Assembly: GCF_001179985.1 (NCBI RefSeq)
Contig: NZ_CVSI01000064.1
Location: forward strand, 1-48,756
Reading direction: 5' to 3'
DNA: 48,756 nucleotides
Source of the DNA: Candidatus Pelagibacter communis
Lineage (GTDB): Bacteria > Pseudomonadota > Alphaproteobacteria > Pelagibacterales > Pelagibacteraceae
Shown: piece after piece, positions 1 to 12,602 of the stretch
Layout of the letters: the number at the start of each line of letters is the position of its first letter
Position numbering within the stretch: position 1 is the stretch's first letter
Translations under genes and position numbers: made by a program
Notes under the pieces: model-generated
Database searches by the model: none
Seen by the model: the letters and a program-made list of their open reading frames with translations, nothing else
Told to the model about the DNA's origin: nothing

Positions 1-114
1 ATTGTCGAATTTAAAGATAATACTTTGTCGATTCTAACAAGTAATGGTTTTGACTTTAAAACTGATGTATACAAAAATTTAAAAAGCGAAGTTGAAAAAA
101 TTATTTTTAATTAG
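1..114 (+). pseudogene. AtpC-like C-terminal fragment, inverted relative to atpC
   Basis: The plus strand is open from base 1 to a TAG at 112-114 and encodes 37 residues. The first 15 codons (1-45) are the exact reverse complement of 257-301 inside the minus-strand atpC, so they give the same peptide (start IVEFKDNTLSILTSN). The reading then diverges but stays recognisable (FDFK against FDLK) and stops about 25 residues earlier than atpC. The stop overlaps the end of atpC by 8 bases, tail to tail. This may be a real inverted partial copy or a mis-join of two alleles at the end of an assembled contig. The sequence alone cannot decide, because the window edge cuts the 5' part. Confidence 0.6.
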
Positions 115-502
115 ACTTTATAGAATTTAAAACCTCAATTTTCTGATCTAATATATATCGTTCATGATCTTTAATATTTTCTTTTTTTAAACCTTCCTCC
201 GCATCCTTCACAATTTTATCCACTTTATTTTTATCCATTTCTTTTAAGTCAAAAATATTACTTGTTAGAATCGACAAAGTATTATCTTTAAATTCGACAA
301 TTCCATCATCTACATAATAATTTAAAGTTTCATCTTTAGATCTTACGTCAATAATTCCTGGTTTTAAGAAAGAAATTAAAGGAATATGATCTTTTAATAT
401 ACCCATATATCCTTCAATAGCCGGGATAACTACTTCCTCAGTATCACTTTTTGTTAAAAAAGATTTTTCTGGACTTATGATTTCCAAATTAAATTGGTCC
501 AT
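107..502 (-). CDS. atpC: ATP synthase F1 epsilon subunit
   Basis: This 131-residue protein has the usual length and layout of epsilon: an N-terminal beta-sandwich (about residues 1-85, including IPAIEGYMGILKDHIPLI) and a charged helical C-terminal domain. Epsilon links the rotating gamma stalk to the c-ring and restrains ATP hydrolysis. The ATG directly abuts the stop of atpD, and it is the last gene of the F1 operon atpH-A-G-D-C. A 45-base part of the gene (257-301) recurs inverted at the window start. The family call is secure from sequence and position. Confidence 0.96.
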   Translation of the reverse strand: MDQFNLEIISPEKSFLTKSDTEEVVIPAIEGYMGILKDHIPLISFLKPGIIDVRSKDETLNYYVDDGIVEFKDNTLSILTSNIFDLKEMDKNKVDKIVKDAEEGLKKENIKDHERYILDQKIEVLNSIKSN

Positions 503-2796
<2,294 letters not shown>

Positions 2797-2804
<8 letters not shown>

Positions 2805-4335
2805 TTTTAAACTTTTCTTTTAAATCATTTATCAGAGATGCTAAATTTTTTTCTATATCTTCATCAAGCTTTCCAGAGCTGGAAATACTTTCAATAATCT
2901 CAGGTTTTTCAGATTTGCATTTTTCCAAAAGTTGGTTTTCGAAATCTTCGATATTTTTTAAGTCTATATCATCAAGGTATCCTCTAACACCTGCAAATAT
3001 AGTTAAAACTTGCTCTGCAACAGTCATTGGTGAATATTGTTTTTGCTTTAATAATTCTGTTAATTTTGATCCTCTATTTAATAATTTTTGAGTTGAGGCA
3101 TCTAAATCAGAACCAAATTGAGCAAATGCTGCCATTTCTCTATATTGAGCCAACTCTAATTTAATTGAACCTGCAACTTTTTTCATCGCTTTAGTTTGAG
3201 CTGCTGATCCAACTCGCGAAACAGACAACCCAACATTAACCGCTGGTCTAATACCTTGATTAAACAATTCTGTTTCTAAAAAAATTTGCCCATCTGTAAT
3301 AGAAATTACATTAGTTGGAATATATGCAGAAACATCCCCTGCTTGTGTCTCTATAACAGGTAATGCTGTTAATGAACCTCCACCATTGGCGTCACTTAAT
3401 TTCGCTGCTCTCTCTAGAAGTCTGCTGTGTAAATAAAAGACATCACCTGGATAAGCTTCTCTACCTGGAGGTCTTCTAAGTAATAGAGACATCTGACGGT
3501 AGGCTACTGCTTGTTTTGATAAGTCATCGTAAATAATGAGTGCATGCATTCCATTATCTCTAAAATATTCTCCCATAGCACAACCAGTATAAGGTGCTAA
3601 GAATTGTAAAGGAGCAGAATCTGAAGCTGTTGCCGAAACTATAGTCGTATAATCCATAGCTCCTGCATCCTCTAATGTCTTTACAATTTGTGCAACCGTA
3701 GATCTTTTTTGGCCTATAGCAACATAAATACAATAAAGTTTTTTGCTTTCATCTTCTGATTCATTAATTTTTTTTTGATTAATAATTGTATCGATTGCGA
3801 CTGCAGTTTTTCCAGTTTGTCTATCTCCTATGATTAATTCTCTTTGGCCTCTACCAATTGGAATTAAACTATCTATCGATTTTAAACCAGTTTGCATTGG
3901 TTCACCTACCGATTGTCTGGGTATAATACCTGGTGCTTTTACTTCCACTCTTCTTCTTTCTAGATTTTTTTCGAGATTAGCTTTACCATCTATTGGGTTT
4001 CCTAACCCATCAACTACTCTTCCTAATAATTGTTTGCCGACTGGAACATCAACAATTGATCCAGTTCTTTTTACTGTATCTCCTTCTTTAATAGCTCTGT
4101 CATCACCAAAAATAACTACGCCAACGTTGTCACTTTCAAGGTTTAAAGCCATTCCCTTTGAACCATCAGAGAATTCAACCATCTCTCCAGCTTGAACATT
4201 ATCCAGACCATAAATTCTTGCTATGCCGTCACCAACAGATAAAACTTGTCCAATTTCAGTAACCTCAGACTTGTCTCCAAATTTTTTGATTTGTTCTTTT
4301 AATATTTTTGTTACTTCTGAAGGATTTATATCCAT
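2797..4335 (-). CDS. atpA: ATP synthase F1 alpha subunit
   Basis: This is the non-catalytic nucleotide-binding subunit alternating with beta in the F1 head. The 512 residues are the standard length. Walker A GDRQTGKT is at residues 170-177, and the signature [17 protein letters not shown] lies in the C-terminal half. The ATG directly follows the stop of atpH, and the gene overlaps atpG by 8 bases. As in other alphaproteobacteria, the F0 genes are not in this operon. Confidence 0.99.
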
Positions 4336-4866
4336 TTATACCTCAATCATCTTTGACTTAATTTGTTTAAGTTTATTTTTCATAGAATTATCAATCATAA
4401 TACTTCCAACTTGAATTATTAATCCTGAAATAAGATCTTTGTCTACTTTATAATCTAAATTAATTTTTGATCCAAACTTAGCGAACAGATCTTTTTTGAT
4501 TATTTCTACTTCATCATCTTTAAGTTCTTTGGCAGATATTAATTTTGCATCCACTTCACCTCGTTTAAATGAACAATATGAAACAAAATCCTTTAAAATT
4601 TTATCTAAATAAAAGAGCCTGCGCTTGCTCACCAAAAAATTTAAGAATTTATTTAGTATTGGGTTAAAGTTAAATTTCTTTGAAAGATCATTTAGCATTT
4701 CAACATGATCATTTTGTTTAAAAAGAGGGTTTTTGATAAAAGCATTAAATTCTTTTATTGTTTCCAAAGCTTTTAAAATAGATTTTGACTGGTGTTCGAT
4801 TTCATCCGTAACATTAGACTCAATGGATAATTCATACAAAGCTTTTGAGTAACTGTTGAAAGACAT
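4336..4866 (-). CDS. atpH: ATP synthase F1 delta subunit (OSCP)
   Basis: This is the peripheral-stalk connector that holds the F1 head to subunit b. The 176 residues match the family. An N-terminal helical domain (SYSKALYELSIES) is followed by the typical block FLNFLVSKRRLFYLDKI, and the C-terminal part includes DLISGLIIQVGSIMIDNSM, a delta/OSCP signature. It is the first gene of the F1 operon, so the operon promoter should lie in 4867-4981. Divergence is normal for this subunit, but the position before atpA makes the call firm. Confidence 0.96.
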   Translation of the reverse strand: MSFNSYSKALYELSIESNVTDEIEHQSKSILKALETIKEFNAFIKNPLFKQNDHVEMLNDLSKKFNFNPILNKFLNFLVSKRRLFYLDKILKDFVSYCSFKRGEVDAKLISAKELKDDEVEIIKKDLFAKFGSKINLDYKVDKDLISGLIIQVGSIMIDNSMKNKLKQIKSKMIEV

Positions 4867-4917
4867 TTTAAGTGATTTTTTTCAAGTTAATATAATTAGA
4901 TCGTTAAATTTTTGAAT

Positions 4918-4946
4918 TAATTAGCACATAGCCCAGATACGATCAA
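4918..4946 (-). promoter_or_regulatory. candidate promoter of the atpHAGDC operon
   Basis: On the minus strand a TTGATC -35-like box (4941-4946) and a TAATTA -10-like box (4918-4923) are separated by exactly 17 bases, about 50 bases before the atpH start. The -35 is good and the -10 is weak, and AT-rich DNA yields such matches by chance. The position, between a priA terminator-like hairpin and atpH, is what supports it. Confidence 0.35.
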
Positions 4947-4956
4947 GCTAGAGGTT

Positions 4957-4976
4957 AAAAAAAATACATTTTTTTT
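4957..4976 (-). terminator. candidate priA terminator (A8-loop-T8 hairpin)
   Basis: A run of eight A (4957-4964), a four-base loop and eight T (4969-4976) form a perfect eight-pair A-T stem five bases past the priA stop. It could end transcription on either strand, but a stem without G-C pairs is weak. Its place just before the likely atp promoter fits a terminator. Confidence 0.35.
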
Positions 4977-4981
4977 CTGTG

Positions 4982-6940
4982 TTAATTGAAGTTTATTGGA
5001 TCAACATCAACTGAAAGTTTTATTTGAGGCGGTAGTTTAAAATTTTTAATAGTATTTAGTATCTGTCTTTGAATATTTATATTTTTACTCGATCTAATAA
5101 GTATTCTGTTTCTATATTTGCCTCTAATTTTATAAATTGGTGCATTTACAGGACCTAATATATTCCCATCTGTTTTTTTTTTAAGTGATATAACAAGGTC
5201 ATATGCAATCTTTTCTGACATAGAGGCATCTTTACAACTTATTATAATTGAAACAAATCTCTCAAAGGGTGGTAATTTAAATTTTTTCCTCAACTCAAGT
5301 TCATTTTCTAAAAATATATATGGGTCTGGATTAATAATTTGAGATATCACATTATTTTTTTTATTAATTGTTTGAAAATATACTTTTGATGGCTTGCCTT
5401 CTCTCCCGGCACGCCCTGACAATTGATGATATAGTTGTACAGTTTTTTCCACACTTCTTATGTCGAAACCGCGTGAGGCTAAATCTAAATCAAGTATTAC
5501 TATGCAATTTAAATTTGGGAAATGAAATCCTTTTGATATTAATTGGGTTCCTATTAAAATTTTAGTTTCATTATCAATAATTCTTTGTATTTCAATTTGT
5601 GAATTTTTTTTATTAATTGTATCACTTGAAAAAATTACAGTTTTTTTTCCAGGAAAATTTTTTTTTACTTCCTCTAATATTTTTTCAACCCCCAAACCAC
5701 TATAAATAAATTCACATTTTTCATTATCAAATTTACAAATTGTTTCTAAGTTTTTTTTATACCCACAATAGTGACATAAAATCTTGTTTATCTTTTTATG
5801 ATAAACGAGATTAATAGAACACTTCGGACAAGTGAAATTTTTTAAACATTTTTTACAAATAACAAAAGGAGAGTATCCTCTTCGATTAACAAAGAATAAT
5901 ACTTGGTCATTTTGTTTTAAATGATTTTTAACTTTGCCAATAATTTTTTCAGAAAATAAACTATTTTTCATTCTTTTTTCTTTCGTTAAATCAATTAACT
6001 CATATTCAGGTAGCCTTGCATTTTTATATCTTTTTAGAATTCGATGAGAGAAATACTTTCCTTTTGTTATGTTGTTGTATGTTTCAATTGAAGGAACGGC
6101 AGAAATTAAGTTTACTGGAATGTTTTCATAGGAGGCTCTTGATATAGCCATGTCTCTTGCATTATAAGCCACTCCCTCATCTTGTTTAAAAGATTGGTCG
6201 TGTTCCTCATCAACAATAACTATCCCTAAATTTTTGAAAGGCAAAAAAAGGGATGATCTTGCACCAATTATAGCTTTAATATTTCCATTGCTTAAACCAT
6301 TCCATATGATTTTTTTATTTTTTGGTGTCACACTAGAGTGCCATATAGCTGGTTTAAAACCAAAAAAATCTAAAAATTTTTTTTCGAATTCTCCTGTTAA
6401 ACCTATTTCAGGTAGTAGTATAAGTGCTTGTTTATTTTGTTTAATCTTATTTTTAATAAGATTGAAATAAACTAATGTTTTTCCTGAACCTGTTGTGCCT
6501 TGAAGCACATTAACACAAAATTTATTATTTTTTTTAGATAGATTGTTAAAACACTTTCGTTGTTCGTCATTTAATTTATAAATAGATTTTTTGATTATTG
6601 AGTTGTACTCAGTGAAATTATCACTTGTTTTATTTTCAATAGCTTGATTGCTTAATAAATGAAGTTTCAAAGCCATTCCTTTTGGAACAATGTTATATTT
6701 TGAAAACCAATTTAAGAAGTCTATTGTTGTTTTTTTTAATGGGTTAACATCTAATTTCCTCAATATTTTTTTTAATTTAAAACTTTTTGATTGATCTTGT
6801 TCAAACTCGTTCCAGACAATGCCGTTAACTTTTTTTTTACCAAAAGGGACTTCAACATAGTCACCTACCTTCAGATTTATGTCAGAAGTGTATGTAAATG
6901 GATGATCAAATATATTTGGGATAAGAACTGGAAACTTCAT
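4982..6940 (-). CDS. priA: primosomal replication protein N' (PriA helicase)
   Basis: PriA is the 3'-to-5' DNA helicase that reloads the replisome at stalled forks. The N-terminal DNA-end-binding domain starts KFPVLIPNIFDHPFTY and carries VPFGKK at about 32-37. Walker A GTTGSGKT is at 148-155 and the DEEH box at 244-247. Eight cysteines at 362, 365, 371, 374, 389, 392, 402 and 409 form the two zinc sites. Helicase motif QLISKGFHFPNL and the GRAGR motif follow. At 652 residues it is shorter than the E. coli protein (about 730), mostly at the N-terminal side. It is a single gene between the atp operon and lpd. Confidence 0.96.
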   Translation of the reverse strand: MKFPVLIPNIFDHPFTYTSDINLKVGDYVEVPFGKKKVNGIVWNEFEQDQSKSFKLKKILRKLDVNPLKKTTIDFLNWFSKYNIVPKGMALKLHLLSNQAIENKTSDNFTEYNSIIKKSIYKLNDEQRKCFNNLSKKNNKFCVNVLQGTTGSGKTLVYFNLIKNKIKQNKQALILLPEIGLTGEFEKKFLDFFGFKPAIWHSSVTPKNKKIIWNGLSNGNIKAIIGARSSLFLPFKNLGIVIVDEEHDQSFKQDEGVAYNARDMAISRASYENIPVNLISAVPSIETYNNITKGKYFSHRILKRYKNARLPEYELIDLTKEKRMKNSLFSEKIIGKVKNHLKQNDQVLFFVNRRGYSPFVICKKCLKNFTCPKCSINLVYHKKINKILCHYCGYKKNLETICKFDNEKCEFIYSGLGVEKILEEVKKNFPGKKTVIFSSDTINKKNSQIEIQRIIDNETKILIGTQLISKGFHFPNLNCIVILDLDLASRGFDIRSVEKTVQLYHQLSGRAGREGKPSKVYFQTINKKNNVISQIINPDPYIFLENELELRKKFKLPPFERFVSIIISCKDASMSEKIAYDLVISLKKKTDGNILGPVNAPIYKIRGKYRNRILIRSSKNINIQRQILNTIKNFKLPPQIKLSVDVDPINFN

Positions 6941-6959
6941 TTGTAATATAAGATATATA

Positions 6960-8360
6960 TTACGAATGAATCTGTCTTTTATCTACTGATAATGCTGCTT
7001 CTTTAATTGCCTCAGAAAATGTAGGATGCGCATGACAAGTCCTTGCAATGTCCTCAGAACTTGCACCAAATTCCATCGCAACTGCCATTTCTGCAATCAT
7101 TTCACCAGCATGGGGACCTATAATATGTACCCCTAACACTTTGTCAGTTGAGTTATCAGCTAAAATTTTTACAAAACCTTCGGGCTCATCAATTGCCTTG
7201 GCTCTAGAGTTTGCCATGAATGGAAACTTTCCTATTTTATAACCGATATTTTGTTTTTTTAATTGTTCCTCTGTTTTTCCGATAGTTGCTACTTCTGGAG
7301 AAGTATAAATAACTCCAGGAATTAAATCATAATTTACATGTCCAGATTGGCCTGCAATAATTTCTGCCACTGCAATACCTTCTTCTTCAGCCTTATGCGC
7401 TAACATCGGTCCTTGAATTACATCGCCTATAGCAAAAATATTTTTTTTGTCTGTCTTAAAATTTTTATCTACTTTAACTCTACCTTTTTCGTCAGTTTTT
7501 AATTTTATTTTCTCTAAATTTAGTTTGTCTGTGAATGCCTTTCTACCTATTGAAATTAAAGCAACATCACAATCATGAGAGTTTTTTTCTCCCTTAATAT
7601 TTGAAGTCTCTATCTCTACATTTTCTCCTTTTTTTGTAATTTTCTCTACTTTCGTACTCATATGAAATTTTATGTTTTGTTTTTTTAAAATTTTCATAAA
7701 TTCATTTGAAATTTCTTTATCCATTCCAGGTGTAATGTGATCTAAAAATTCAATTACATGAACATCAGAACCTAATCTTGACCAAACAGAACCCATTTCT
7801 AGTCCAATGTATCCACCACCGATTACAATCATTTTTTTAGGAACTTTTTTTAAAGAAAGAGCGCCTGTTGAAGATACAATTCTTTCCTCATCAAAGTTAA
7901 TATTTTGCATTTTAGAGGGCTCTGAGCCTGTAGCTATAATTATATTTTCTCCTTCTATTTCAGTCTCTTTACCATCAGAGCTTTTGATTTTTATTTTTTT
8001 GTCCGAAACAAAGCTTCCAAAACCTTTGAAATAAGAAACCTTATTTTTTTTAAATAAAAACTCTACTCCTTTAGTTAATAAAGTTACCGCTTTATCTTTA
8101 TTTTTCATCATTTTATCAAGATTTAATTTAATATCACTTATCTCGATTCCTACTTTTGAAAAATTTTTTGCTTTTTGAAAATTTTCAGAAAGGTTCAATA
8201 AATTTTTTGAGGGGATGCATCCAATATTTAAACACGTTCCACCTAAAGTGCCCCTATATTCTACACATGCGGTTTTTTTTCCTAATTGAGCAAGTCTTAT
8301 TGCGCAAACATATCCACCTGGGCCACCGCCTATAATAATTGCATCAAATTTTTCAGACAT
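6960..8360 (-). CDS. lpdA: dihydrolipoyl dehydrogenase (E3)
   Basis: This FAD-dependent enzyme reoxidises the dihydrolipoyl arm of 2-oxoacid dehydrogenase complexes with NAD+. FAD-binding GGGPGG is at about residues 11-16, and the redox disulfide is C43/C48 in GGTCLNIGCIPSK. An NAD-binding glycine motif VIGGGYIGLEMG follows, and the catalytic pair H445/E450 is in HAHPTFSEA. The 466 residues are standard. It is the last gene of the sdh-suc block, four bases after sucB, so it is most likely the E3 of the 2-oxoglutarate dehydrogenase complex. Confidence 0.97.
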   Translation of the reverse strand: MSEKFDAIIIGGGPGGYVCAIRLAQLGKKTACVEYRGTLGGTCLNIGCIPSKNLLNLSENFQKAKNFSKVGIEISDIKLNLDKMMKNKDKAVTLLTKGVEFLFKKNKVSYFKGFGSFVSDKKIKIKSSDGKETEIEGENIIIATGSEPSKMQNINFDEERIVSSTGALSLKKVPKKMIVIGGGYIGLEMGSVWSRLGSDVHVIEFLDHITPGMDKEISNEFMKILKKQNIKFHMSTKVEKITKKGENVEIETSNIKGEKNSHDCDVALISIGRKAFTDKLNLEKIKLKTDEKGRVKVDKNFKTDKKNIFAIGDVIQGPMLAHKAEEEGIAVAEIIAGQSGHVNYDLIPGVIYTSPEVATIGKTEEQLKKQNIGYKIGKFPFMANSRAKAIDEPEGFVKILADNSTDKVLGVHIIGPHAGEMIAEMAVAMEFGASSEDIARTCHAHPTFSEAIKEAALSVDKRQIHS

Positions 8361-8364
8361 AGCT

Positions 8365-9699
8365 TTATAAATTTAAAAATAATCTTCTTGGTTCCTCCAA
8401 ATTTTCTTTAACAGTTTTTAAAAATGAAACTGCCTCTTTTCCGTCAATTATACGATGATCATAAGATAATGCTAAATACATAATTGGTCTAATTTTAATT
8501 TCATTATCAATTACATATGGTCTACTAACAATATTATGCATGCCCAAAACACCTGATTGTGGTAAATTTAAAATTGGAGTAGATAACATAGAACCATATA
8601 CACCCCCGTTACTAATTGTGAATGTTCCACCTTGTAGGTCTTCAATTGTAATTTTTCCATCTCTAGCCTTATCAGATAGAGTTTTTATATTCATCTCTAT
8701 GTCTGCAAATGACATTTCATCTGCATTCTTTAAAACTGGCACCACCAATCCTTTATCTGTTCCAACCGCGAAGCTGATATTGTAATAATTTTTGTAAATT
8801 ATGTTCTCGCTTTCTACTTCTGCATTGATTGCTGGATATAACTTAAGCCCGACTACGCAAGCTTTAACAAAAAACGACATGATCCCCAATTTTATTTTAA
8901 ATTTTTGTTGAAAATCATCCTGATTTTCTTTTCGCATGTTCATGATATTTGTCATATCTACTTCGTTAAAAGTAGTAAGCATCGCTGCATTTTCTTGGGA
9001 TTGTTTTAATCTTTTTGCAATTGTCATTCTTAGCCTAGACATTTTAATTTTTTCTTCCTCTCCAAATTTTAATTTTCTTTCTGATGGAGCAGGTTTAACA
9101 CCCATTAAACTTAGTAAGTCTCCTTTAAGAATCATCCCGTCTTTACCTGATCCCTTAATTTCTTCTATATTTATATTATTCTCTTTTACTATTTTTCTAA
9201 CTGCAGGTGACATAACTTTTTCTTTCCCTGATTTAACTTTTTCATCACTTTTTACTTCTTCAGTTAAAACAAGTGCCTCTTCTTCAGGTTCTTGATTTGT
9301 CCCTTGTTTAGATTGAATTTTTAAATTTTCTTCTTCGTTATTATTGTCAAAGAGTTTGGTGTCTCTTTCTTCATCAAATTTAATTATGTTGTCATTAATA
9401 TTTTCTGGTGGTTTGGTCGTAGCTTTTATTTTTTCAATTTTATCGTTTTTAGATGCTGATTGACCTCCCATGATAGACCCTAACGTTGCTCCAACTTCAA
9501 CTGTAGATCCTGCTTCAAAATTTATTTCTCCTAAGATCCCTCCAGATGGTGAGGGCACTTCTAAATTTACTTTGTCAGTTTCTAGCTCAACAATGGGTTC
9601 ATCTACTTCAACGTTATCGCCTTTGCTTTTAAGCCATTTTGCAACTGTAGCTTCGGTTATGCTCTCTCCAAGGACAGGAACAACTATTTTTTCTGACAT
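8365..9699 (-). CDS. sucB: 2-oxoglutarate dehydrogenase E2, dihydrolipoyl succinyltransferase
   Basis: E2 moves the succinyl group from E1 to CoA. One lipoyl domain (residues 1-75) carries the lipoylated lysine K43 in [11 protein letters not shown]. An acidic linker follows (about 90-155). The peripheral subunit-binding domain is at about 163-199 ([13 protein letters not shown]). The catalytic domain ends with [15 protein letters not shown], whose His and Asp are the acyltransferase residues. At 444 residues it is normal apart from a Glu/Lys-rich linker. It abuts sucA (E1) and is followed by lpdA (E3), so all three subunits are together. Confidence 0.97.
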   Translation of the reverse strand: MSEKIVVPVLGESITEATVAKWLKSKGDNVEVDEPIVELETDKVNLEVPSPSGGILGEINFEAGSTVEVGATLGSIMGGQSASKNDKIEKIKATTKPPENINDNIIKFDEERDTKLFDNNNEEENLKIQSKQGTNQEPEEEALVLTEEVKSDEKVKSGKEKVMSPAVRKIVKENNINIEEIKGSGKDGMILKGDLLSLMGVKPAPSERKLKFGEEEKIKMSRLRMTIAKRLKQSQENAAMLTTFNEVDMTNIMNMRKENQDDFQQKFKIKLGIMSFFVKACVVGLKLYPAINAEVESENIIYKNYYNISFAVGTDKGLVVPVLKNADEMSFADIEMNIKTLSDKARDGKITIEDLQGGTFTISNGGVYGSMLSTPILNLPQSGVLGMHNIVSRPYVIDNEIKIRPIMYLALSYDHRIIDGKEAVSFLKTVKENLEEPRRLFLNL

Positions 9700-12567
9700 C
9701 TATTTAAATACTTTATCTAAAATTTCTATTTGTTGTTTAGCATGTCTATTAGCATATCCAGTAGCAGGCGATGCCGCAGCTTTTCTGCCAATATAATCTA
9801 ATTTCTTTTTAACTCCTAAATTATCCAAAGTCCATTGAATATAATCTCTTACAGATGACCATGCGCCCATATTTTTGGGCTCCTCCTGGCACCAAAAAAA
9901 CTGAGAATTTGAGACATATGGTTTAATGGCTTTAGTTAAAGATTTTACTGGGAATGGATATAATTCTTCAATTCTAACAAAAATTACATCGTCAACCTTA
10001 TTTTTTTCTCTTGCTTCGAGTAGATCAAAATAAATTTTACCTGAGCAAATTATAACTTTTCTGACTTTTTTAGCTTTTTTAATTTTTACAAATTTAGAAT
10101 TTTTGATTAAAGCATGGTCTTCTAATACTCTATGAAAAGAATTAGATTTATTAAAATCATCTAAATTTGACACGCAATATTTATGTCTCAGCAAAGACTT
10201 AGGTGTCATAATAACTAATGGTTTTCTAAATTCCCTGTGAATTTGTCTTCTTAAAGCGTGAAAATAGTTAGCGGGTGTTGTACAATTCATAACCTGAATA
10301 TTTTCTTGGGCGCATAATTGTAAAAAACGCTCCAATCTTGCAGATGAATGTTCTGGTCCTTGTCCTTCATATCCATGGGGCAAAAGCATTACGAGTCCTG
10401 AGGCCCTTGACCACTTTCTCTCTCCTGATGCTATAAATTGATCTATAACTACTTGTGCTCCATTTGCAAAATCTCCAAATTGTGCTTCCCATATAGTTAG
10501 TGTTTCTGGTTCAACCAAACTATAACCATACTCAAAACCTAGAACTGCCAATTCGGACAACAGACTGTCGACTATTTCATATTTTTTTTGATTATTTGAA
10601 ATGTTATTTAACGGGATATATCTTGAATTATCATTTTGGTTCCTAATTACTGAATGTCTTTGACTAAATGTGCCTCTGCCTGAGTCCTGTCCGACTAACC
10701 TTACTGGAAAACCTTCTTCTAACAAAGTGCCAAAAGCCAGGCTTTCTGCTGTAGACCAATCAATATTTTTTCCTTCAGCTACTGTTTTTGCTCTTTGAGA
10801 AAAAACTCTTTCGATTGTTTTATGAGCAAATATTTTTGAAGGTATTGAGTTTATTTTTTCTGATATTTTCTTAATTTTGTCATTGTTTACTCCCGTTACT
10901 CCTTTTTTATCTTTACCTTTAGTTGGTTGATATCTTGACCATGTTCCTTCAAACCAATTTAATTTAGGTTTATAATCTTTTGCAGTTTTAAACTGATTTT
11001 CCAAAAGTTGTTTAAAATCTGTATTCATTTTATTAAACTCACTTTCAGACAAAGTTCCCTCCTCAACCAGTTTTTTACCATAAATATTTAGTGTAGTTGG
11101 GTGAGCCCTAATTTTTTTATACATTAATGGCTGAGTGAATGAAGGTTCGTCTCCTTCATTATGGCCAAACCGCCTATAACAAATCATATCTATAACAACA
11201 TCTTTATTAAATTTTTGCCTAAATTCTATTGCGATTTTTGCGCAATGAACAACAGACTCTGGATCGTCTCCATTGCAGTGTAAAATCGGTGACTCAACAA
11301 CTTTTCCTAAATCAGATGGATATGGACTTGATCTTGCAAACCTTGGGCTGGTTGTAAATCCAATTTGGTTGTTTACGATTATGTGAATGGTTCCTCCAGT
11401 ATTATGTCCTTTAAGACCTGACATAGCAAAACATTCTGCTACTACACCTTGTCCAGCAAACGCAGCATCTCCATGAATTAGAACTGGTATTACTTTTTTT
11501 CTTTCTTCGTCCTTATGAAAAAATTGTTTTGCTCTAGTTTGACCGAGGACTACGGGATTGACTGCCTCTAAATGTGATGGGTTATCAGTCAAACTCACGT
11601 GAACAGAATTTCCATCGAATTCTCTATCTGAAGATGCTCCTAAATGATATTTTACATCACCTGTAGAGTCATCATGTGTAGATGAAAATTCACCTGCAAA
11701 TTCATTAAAAATTCTTTTATAAGACTTTTGTAAAACATTTGCTAAAACATTTAATCTTCCTCTATGAGGCATTCCAATTTTAATTTCTTTTGCACCTAAT
11801 TGACCTCCTCGTTTAATTATTTGTTCTAAAGATGGTATTAAAGACTCGCCGCCATCTAGACCAAATCTTTTAGTTCCAACATATTTTTTTGCCAAAAATT
11901 TTTCAAATCCTTCTGCTTGGATTATTTTATTCATAATTGCTATTTTTCCATTTCTAGTAAAATTTAATTGATTTTCTTTTTTTTCCATCCTTTCTCTGAA
12001 CCAGACTTTTTCAGCTGGATCTGTAATATGCATAAATTCGGCACCAATTGTTGAGCAATAGATTTTTTTTAAATTATTTGTTATTTCTTTAATTGTTGCA
12101 TGTCCTATATCCATATAGTTATCTAAGAAAATTTTCCTATTAAGATCATCTGCAGTAAAACCATGATCTTTTGGATGTAAATCGTGTAAATATTCTCTTT
12201 TCATTAAATCCAAAGGATCTAAATTTGCAATCAAATGACCTCTTGTTCTGTAAGCTCTTATTAGCGTTATAGCTCTTATAGAATCTGATACTTTTTTATC
12301 TGCATTAACATTTTCTGTAGAGACATTTTTTTTATAGTTTAAATTATTTCTATTAATTTTTATTTTTTTTGGACTCCAATTCGGTCCTTGAATTTCTTTG
12401 GAAATGACTTCTAGATCTTCATTTAGACTTTCAAAATAGCTTCTCCAACTTTCGGGTAAATTTGGATCTCCCTCTATAAATTTTACATACATTTCCTCAA
12501 TAAATCCGCTGTTGGATTTATTTAAAAAAGTTGCATTTTTATTTTCTAGGTTATTTGAGGAACTCAT
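9700..12567 (-). CDS. sucA: 2-oxoglutarate dehydrogenase E1 component
   Basis: This thiamine-diphosphate enzyme decarboxylates 2-oxoglutarate and succinylates the E2 lipoyl arm. The 955 residues fit the family. It starts with the E1 N-terminal segment SNSGFIEEMYVKFIEGDPNLPESW. It has GMPHRGRLNVL, the HGDAAFAGQGVVAE motif, NNQIGFTTSP, and the transketolase-like C-terminal part with LLPHGYEGQGPEHSSARLER. It lies 35 bases after sucD and abuts sucB. The family assignment is certain. Confidence 0.98.
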   Translation of the reverse strand: MSSSNNLENKNATFLNKSNSGFIEEMYVKFIEGDPNLPESWRSYFESLNEDLEVISKEIQGPNWSPKKIKINRNNLNYKKNVSTENVNADKKVSDSIRAITLIRAYRTRGHLIANLDPLDLMKREYLHDLHPKDHGFTADDLNRKIFLDNYMDIGHATIKEITNNLKKIYCSTIGAEFMHITDPAEKVWFRERMEKKENQLNFTRNGKIAIMNKIIQAEGFEKFLAKKYVGTKRFGLDGGESLIPSLEQIIKRGGQLGAKEIKIGMPHRGRLNVLANVLQKSYKRIFNEFAGEFSSTHDDSTGDVKYHLGASSDREFDGNSVHVSLTDNPSHLEAVNPVVLGQTRAKQFFHKDEERKKVIPVLIHGDAAFAGQGVVAECFAMSGLKGHNTGGTIHIIVNNQIGFTTSPRFARSSPYPSDLGKVVESPILHCNGDDPESVVHCAKIAIEFRQKFNKDVVIDMICYRRFGHNEGDEPSFTQPLMYKKIRAHPTTLNIYGKKLVEEGTLSESEFNKMNTDFKQLLENQFKTAKDYKPKLNWFEGTWSRYQPTKGKDKKGVTGVNNDKIKKISEKINSIPSKIFAHKTIERVFSQRAKTVAEGKNIDWSTAESLAFGTLLEEGFPVRLVGQDSGRGTFSQRHSVIRNQNDNSRYIPLNNISNNQKKYEIVDSLLSELAVLGFEYGYSLVEPETLTIWEAQFGDFANGAQVVIDQFIASGERKWSRASGLVMLLPHGYEGQGPEHSSARLERFLQLCAQENIQVMNCTTPANYFHALRRQIHREFRKPLVIMTPKSLLRHKYCVSNLDDFNKSNSFHRVLEDHALIKNSKFVKIKKAKKVRKVIICSGKIYFDLLEAREKNKVDDVIFVRIEELYPFPVKSLTKAIKPYVSNSQFFWCQEEPKNMGAWSSVRDYIQWTLDNLGVKKKLDYIGRKAAASPATGYANRHAKQQIEILDKVFK

Positions 12568-12602
12568 TTATATTTACTATTTATAATACAAAGTTCCTTT
12601 AT

